8,733 nt of DNA, from the NCBI RefSeq assembly GCF_035277725.1, contig NZ_DATEJY010000182.1, positions 1 to 8,733 of the forward strand, given 5' to 3'. This DNA is from Dyella_B sp035277725. GTDB taxonomy: Bacteria > Pseudomonadota > Gammaproteobacteria > Xanthomonadales > Rhodanobacteraceae. Under the pieces are notes generated by a model that did no database searches, was not told where the DNA came from, and was given only the letters and a program-made list of their open reading frames with translations. This document shows, piece by piece, positions 5,895 to 8,733 of the stretch. The first letter of the stretch is position 1. Every line of letters begins with the position of its first letter. Both the position numbers and the translations under genes were made by a program.

Positions 5895-5958
5895 TGTTCC
5901 GATAACGCTCGCGATCAATATCCAGCAACGCTTTACCCAGGCCACCGCCTCGGATTTT
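5895..5958 (-). other. coding-like scrap between two REP pairs
   Basis: On the minus strand this segment reads GGGLGKALLDIDRERYRNT, ending in a TAG stop that is supplied by the GTAG head of the neighbouring REP (5894-5871 on that strand). The codons look like those of a real gene's C-terminus in this genome. The frame stays open upstream to an ATG at 6090, but that stretch includes the second REP pair, so a functional 66-residue gene is unlikely. I do not recognise the protein. It may be a gene relic carried between REPs or simply part of a larger composite repeat. Confidence 0.3.
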
Positions 5959-6024
5959 GTAGGCTGGGATGGCAATCCCAGCTGCTTTGGGTTTGAGGAT
6001 GCCGGGATGGCCACCCCCGCCTAC
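5959..6024. repeat. second, diverged inverted pair of GTAG REP hairpins
   Basis: The left unit 5959-5982 has the GTAG head followed by GCTGGGAT-GGCA-ATCCCAGC. The right unit, 6024-6001 on the minus strand, matches it at 20 of 24 positions, with its own GTAG head but a degenerate stem. It has the same 66-base overall length and 18-base internal spacing as the pair at 5829-5894, so both appear to be copies of one composite element. With that pair it fills most of the 500-bp gap 5644-6143; in the remainder up to 6143 I see no convincing promoter. Confidence 0.7.
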
Positions 6025-6143
6025 ATGGCCACTTTCCGTTTGGGTGCGCATTCCAACCGGTTCGTAACATTCGCGCCCTGCCGCACGCATGGAGTAACTA
6101 TTTTCGTCGTGTTTCCAGGTTCACCCCACCCCATGAGGCATCC

Positions 6144-6647
6144 ATGAAAACACGCATTCTCCTTGCAGCCACCCTCCTGGTCTTTGCAGGCAGCGCCACC
6201 GCCGTGGATCAACCAGATGCGCCGGCCGCACAAGATGTCGCCGGCATCCAGCACGTCATGAATGCTTATCACCACGCACTCGCGGCGCACGATGGCCAGG
6301 CCGTCTCGGCCCTGTTTCTCGATCAACGCGGCCTGTTGGTCACCGCCCTGTCCGACCAGGCGTTCGCCGCGGCGAAGGCGAAAGATCCCGCCAAGCAGAA
6401 GGTCCGCATCATGAGATACCAGGACTTCGCCAAGTTCGTAGCAAACACCAAATCAACCCTGGATCCACGCCATACGGACATGCAGATCAGGAGCGACGGC
6501 ACGGTGGCGTCGGTCTATTTCCATTTCGATTTTGTCGTCGATGGCAACGTGGAAAATCGCGGCGATGAAACCTGGCAGCTGATCAAGACGGCCGATGGCT
6601 GGCGTATCGTTGCCATCACCTACTCGTCGAATCCCGGCGCGGCCTGA
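6144..6647 (+). CDS. exported NTF2/SnoaL-like protein of unknown function
   Basis: Protein of 167 residues with a typical signal peptide (MKTR, then ILLAATLLVFAGSATA, cleavage after about residue 20 before VDQP). The mature part has the cone-shaped NTF2/SnoaL pattern: a long first helix with VMNAYHHALAAHDGQAVSAL, the strand LDQRGLLVTAL, middle helices, and C-terminal strands VASVYFHFDFVVDG, RGDETWQLIKTADGWRIVAI. The ending ETWxLxKxxDGWRIxxIxYS is characteristic of this superfamily. Members include small enzymes and binding proteins, so the reaction or ligand cannot be predicted. GAGG at 6135-6138, five bases upstream, supports the start. The kinase gene begins 23 bp after the stop, so co-transcription is likely. 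That makes a periplasmic accessory or output role in the two-component pathway possible; this is inference. Confidence 0.82.
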   Translation: MKTRILLAATLLVFAGSATAVDQPDAPAAQDVAGIQHVMNAYHHALAAHDGQAVSALFLDQRGLLVTALSDQAFAAAKAKDPAKQKVRIMRYQDFAKFVANTKSTLDPRHTDMQIRSDGTVASVYFHFDFVVDGNVENRGDETWQLIKTADGWRIVAITYSSNPGAA

Positions 6648-6670
6648 ATCACTCGCCGGCACCAGGCTGG

Positions 6671-7831
6671 ATGCGACCGAGTAGGATGACGGGTGCGTTC
6701 GGCGAGATGATGAGAACGATGCTGCGCCCTATTGAGAACCCCCATTCGCGCGTGAACAACGCCAGCCAGCGCTGGGTGCTCCTATCGCTGCTGGCGTGGA
6801 CAGCCGTGGGTATCGTTTTTGCGATGCCACGTTTTACCTCCGCCGCGGTGTGGTGGTTCACCTTGCGCACCTCGTTGGCGCAGTGGTGGGCGTGGGGTTT
6901 GCTTGTGCCGCTGATTATCGCGATGGACCGGCGCCTGCCCATCGCGGCGAATAACCTGGGCACGCGGCTCACCGTGCATATCGTCATCGGCATTCCGGTC
7001 ACTTTCGTTCACAGCTATCTCACTGCGGTACTGCAGGTGCTGATGGGCGTGAAGGCCTGGCCAGATGCGGCCGGACTCGGCCCTTTGCACGAAGCCCTGA
7101 AGGGCGAGTTTCTATGGAGCTTGCTGGTGTACCTGCTCGTCGTCGGCGGTTGGCAAGCCGTGCAATACAGCCAGCAGTATCTGGCCTCGCAACTGAGGCT
7201 GGAACGGCTGGAGCGCAATTTTTCCGAGGCACGCTTGAATGTGCTGCGCATGCAGCTGGATCCGCATTTTCTTTTCAACGCCTTGAATACCATCTCGTCC
7301 CTGATCACGCAGCAGCCCAAGCTCGCGCGCGACATGATCGAGCAATTGGGCGACCTGCTGCGGCTTTCGCTGGAATCCGGCCGCCGGCAACAAGTACGCC
7401 TGGGCGAAGAACTGGAATTTCTCGGCCATTACCTGGCCATCCAGAAGACGCGCTTCGGCGATAGCTTGCATGTGATCATCGACGTATCTGCCGCGGCGCG
7501 CGACGTGATGGTGCCGAGTCTTATCCTGCAGCCACTGGTCGAGAACGCGGTGCGTCACGGTCTGTCACCGCGACCGGGAGGCGGCACCGTTTGGGTGCGT
7601 GCAACGATTGAACAATCCGTGTTGCGTATCACCGTCGAAGACAATGGCGTCGGACTTGGCGAAGGCTGGAACAATCGCGCGGGTTTAGGCCTCGGCGTTA
7701 CGCGTGAACGCATTGCCGTTTTGCATGGCGTGCATGAAGCCGATCTCCAGATCGACCCTCGCGAAGGGGGCGGCACATCTGTTCGCGTCTCGATACCTGC
7801 GAGCACGGCAGAGGCCTATGGCCATGAGTGA
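6671..7831 (+). CDS. LytS/AlgZ-type membrane sensor histidine kinase
   Basis: Inner-membrane kinase of 386 residues. Four hydrophobic segments lie at about 35-52, 67-85, 101-121 and 147-164, with only short loops and no recognisable periplasmic sensor domain. A short coiled stretch (about 172-195) leads to the His_kinase (PF06580-type) module, with the phosphoacceptor His199 in LDPHFLFNALN. The ATP-binding domain carries the N box PLVENAVRHG (Asn292), the G1 box EDNGVGLG (Asp324-Gly328) and the G2 box GLGLGVTRER. This kinase type pairs with LytTR regulators such as AlgR, LytR and BtsR; the regulator follows here with an 8-bp overlap. The stimulus is unknown. The start is uncertain: the ATG at 6671 has AGG four bases before it, and internal ATGs at 6686, 6707 and 6710 would keep all membrane segments. 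Confidence 0.92.
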   Translation: MRPSRMTGAFGEMMRTMLRPIENPHSRVNNASQRWVLLSLLAWTAVGIVFAMPRFTSAAVWWFTLRTSLAQWWAWGLLVPLIIAMDRRLPIAANNLGTRLTVHIVIGIPVTFVHSYLTAVLQVLMGVKAWPDAAGLGPLHEALKGEFLWSLLVYLLVVGGWQAVQYSQQYLASQLRLERLERNFSEARLNVLRMQLDPHFLFNALNTISSLITQQPKLARDMIEQLGDLLRLSLESGRRQQVRLGEELEFLGHYLAIQKTRFGDSLHVIIDVSAAARDVMVPSLILQPLVENAVRHGLSPRPGGGTVWVRATIEQSVLRITVEDNGVGLGEGWNNRAGLGLGVTRERIAVLHGVHEADLQIDPREGGGTSVRVSIPASTAEAYGHE

Positions 7832-8603
7832 GAGAGGCGCCTACCGGATTCTCATCGTCGATGACGAGCAGCCGGCGCGCCAGCGTCTGCGCGAGCTGAT
7901 GGACAACGATGCCGACGTCGCCGAGGTCGTGGAGGCCGAGAATGGACTCGATGCCGTCGAAGCGGTCCTGCGAAAGCAGCCGGACATCGTCTTTCTGGAC
8001 GTTCAAATGCCCGGGCTCGACGGCCTGGGCGTCATCGATACGATCGGCATCGAGCGCATGCCCGTCACGATCTTCGTGACCGCCTTCGACCAGCATGCCG
8101 TGCGCGCGTTCGAATCGGCCGCCATCGATTACGTGCTCAAACCGTTTGGCGATGAGCGCATGCAAGCCGCCTTCGCCCGCGCCAAGGCACGCCTGGACGA
8201 CAAGCACGTGCGCGAATTCGGTGAAAGCGTGCTCAAGCTGCTCGACAACCGCCGCCTGGAAAAACCGTTTCTTGATCGCATCGTTATTCGGGAGCGCGAG
8301 AAGACCGAGCTGATTCGCGTCGAATCGATCGACTGCATCGAGAGTGCCGGCGTTTACGTAGCCTTGCACGTGGGCGCGGAGCGCATCATCCATCGTGCGG
8401 CGCTCGGCGAGCTGGTGGGGCGGCTCGATCCGCGCCGCTTTATTCGCGTGCATCGCTCCACGGTCGTCAACGTCGACAGCATCCTGCATCTGGAACCGGC
8501 CACGCACGGCGAGTTCGACCTCATCCTGCGCGGCGGCCACCGCGTGCACGTCAGCCGCACGTTTCGCCCGTTGCTTGAAGCGCGCCTGGGGCAACCGCTG
8601 TAA
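7824..8603 (+). CDS. LytTR-family response regulator (AlgR/LytR/BtsR type)
   Basis: Cytoplasmic regulator of 259 residues. The receiver domain (about 7-120) has the acidic pair Asp13-Asp14 in IVDDE, phosphoacceptor Asp59 in VFLDVQMPG, Thr86 in FVTAFD and Lys106 in VLKPF. The LytTR DNA-binding domain spans about 150-255, with the typical DRIVIRERE, IDCIESAGVYVALHV, FIRVHRSTVVNVDSI and HVSRTFRPLLEARL. It should be phosphorylated by the kinase encoded immediately upstream and bind direct-repeat promoter sites. In-frame ATGs lie at 7818 and 7824. The second is preferred because GAGG (7811-7814) is nine bases from it but only three from the first. Translation is probably coupled to the kinase through the 8-bp overlap. 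A longer open frame back to 7704 is only overlap with the kinase gene. Confidence 0.94.
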   Translation: MSERGAYRILIVDDEQPARQRLRELMDNDADVAEVVEAENGLDAVEAVLRKQPDIVFLDVQMPGLDGLGVIDTIGIERMPVTIFVTAFDQHAVRAFESAAIDYVLKPFGDERMQAAFARAKARLDDKHVREFGESVLKLLDNRRLEKPFLDRIVIREREKTELIRVESIDCIESAGVYVALHVGAERIIHRAALGELVGRLDPRRFIRVHRSTVVNVDSILHLEPATHGEFDLILRGGHRVHVSRTFRPLLEARLGQPL

Positions 8604-8622
8604 CGCATGCGCGCTGCTGCCC

Positions 8623-8733
8623 TTATTTGCCTTCAGGCGGCTGCCAAAGCTCCACCTTGTTGCCTTCGGGATCGATCACCCAGCCGAACTTGCCGTACTC
8701 GGACTCGTCGACTTTGTCTTCGACCTGGCAGCC
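8623..8733 (-). CDS. VOC-family (glyoxalase/dioxygenase superfamily) protein, C-terminal part
   Basis: The minus strand encodes the last 36 residues of a protein cut by the window edge, ending at TAA (8625-8623). The sequence EYGKFGWVIDPEGNKVELWQ followed by PPEGK is the standard C-terminal strand of single-domain VOC proteins. The Glu of VELWQ is the usual last metal ligand. It is a different protein from the exported VOC protein at 1321-2310. It converges on the response regulator with 19 bp between the stop codons, and no terminator hairpin is visible there. Confidence 0.88.
   Translation of the reverse strand, partial: GCQVEDKVDESEYGKFGWVIDPEGNKVELWQPPEGK

Noticed and set aside
1173..6024. 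CRISPR array formed by the repeated palindromes
   Set aside because: The repeats belong to two different hairpin families, occur in inverted pairs, and lack regular unique spacers or cas genes.
5890..6090. 66-codon minus-strand small gene
   Set aside because: Part of the predicted protein is translated REP palindrome sequence. Only the last 20 codons look gene-like, so I describe them as a possible relic instead.
7704..7823. Earlier start of the response regulator
   Set aside because: The receiver domain begins right after the ATG at 7824. The upstream frame lies wholly within the kinase gene and encodes nothing recognisable.
7698..8594. 298-codon minus-strand frame opposite the response regulator
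   Set aside because: It covers the same span as a textbook receiver/LytTR gene on the plus strand and has no recognisable domain.

Overview
The window looks like a chromosomal segment of a high-GC gammaproteobacterium. The most likely group is Xanthomonadales/Lysobacterales, in the Dyella / Rhodanobacter / Luteibacter range. This rests on the G/C-rich third codon positions, on short GTAG-headed REP hairpins like those described in Stenotrophomonas and relatives, on CGTCATTCC(G/C)GCG palindromes in the intergenic spaces, and on the gene content. It is inferred from style; no taxonomic marker gene is present.

Left part (1-2546). A GlxA-type transcriptional regulator (DJ-1/PfpI domain plus AraC helix-turn-helix) runs rightward, perhaps divergent from a gene whose first codons lie at the left edge. 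A GTAG-type REP hairpin starts two bases after its stop codon. A nested 118-bp palindrome follows, then an exported two-lobed VOC/glyoxalase-like protein. After that comes what I read as the broken 5' end of a glutathione S-transferase gene, ended by another palindrome.

Middle (2547-5643, minus strand). A complete pqiABC operon in the order pqiA-pqiB-pqiC, with both junctions being 4-bp start/stop overlaps. PqiA is the inner-membrane protein with two zinc-ribbon/membrane repeats. PqiB is the membrane-anchored MCE protein, shortened here to two MCE domains. PqiC is the outer-membrane lipoprotein. Together they should form an envelope-spanning lipid-transport assembly. The 500-bp divergent region upstream (5644-6143) holds two inverted pairs of GTAG REPs, a coding-like scrap between them, and a GGCAAC/GTTGCC dyad near the operon start.

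Right part (6144-8733). A small exported NTF2/SnoaL-like protein is followed after 23 bp by a LytS/AlgZ-type membrane histidine kinase. The kinase overlaps a LytTR (AlgR/LytR/BtsR-type) response regulator. The three are probably one transcription unit, with the kinase phosphorylating Asp59 of the regulator. The window ends in the C-terminal 36 codons of a convergent VOC-family protein.

I found no tRNA, rRNA, CRISPR array, insertion sequence or phage gene. No complete novel system is evident. The most notable points are the two-MCE PqiB, the NTF2-like/LytS/LytTR cluster, the glutathione S-transferase relic, and the REP and palindrome architecture.
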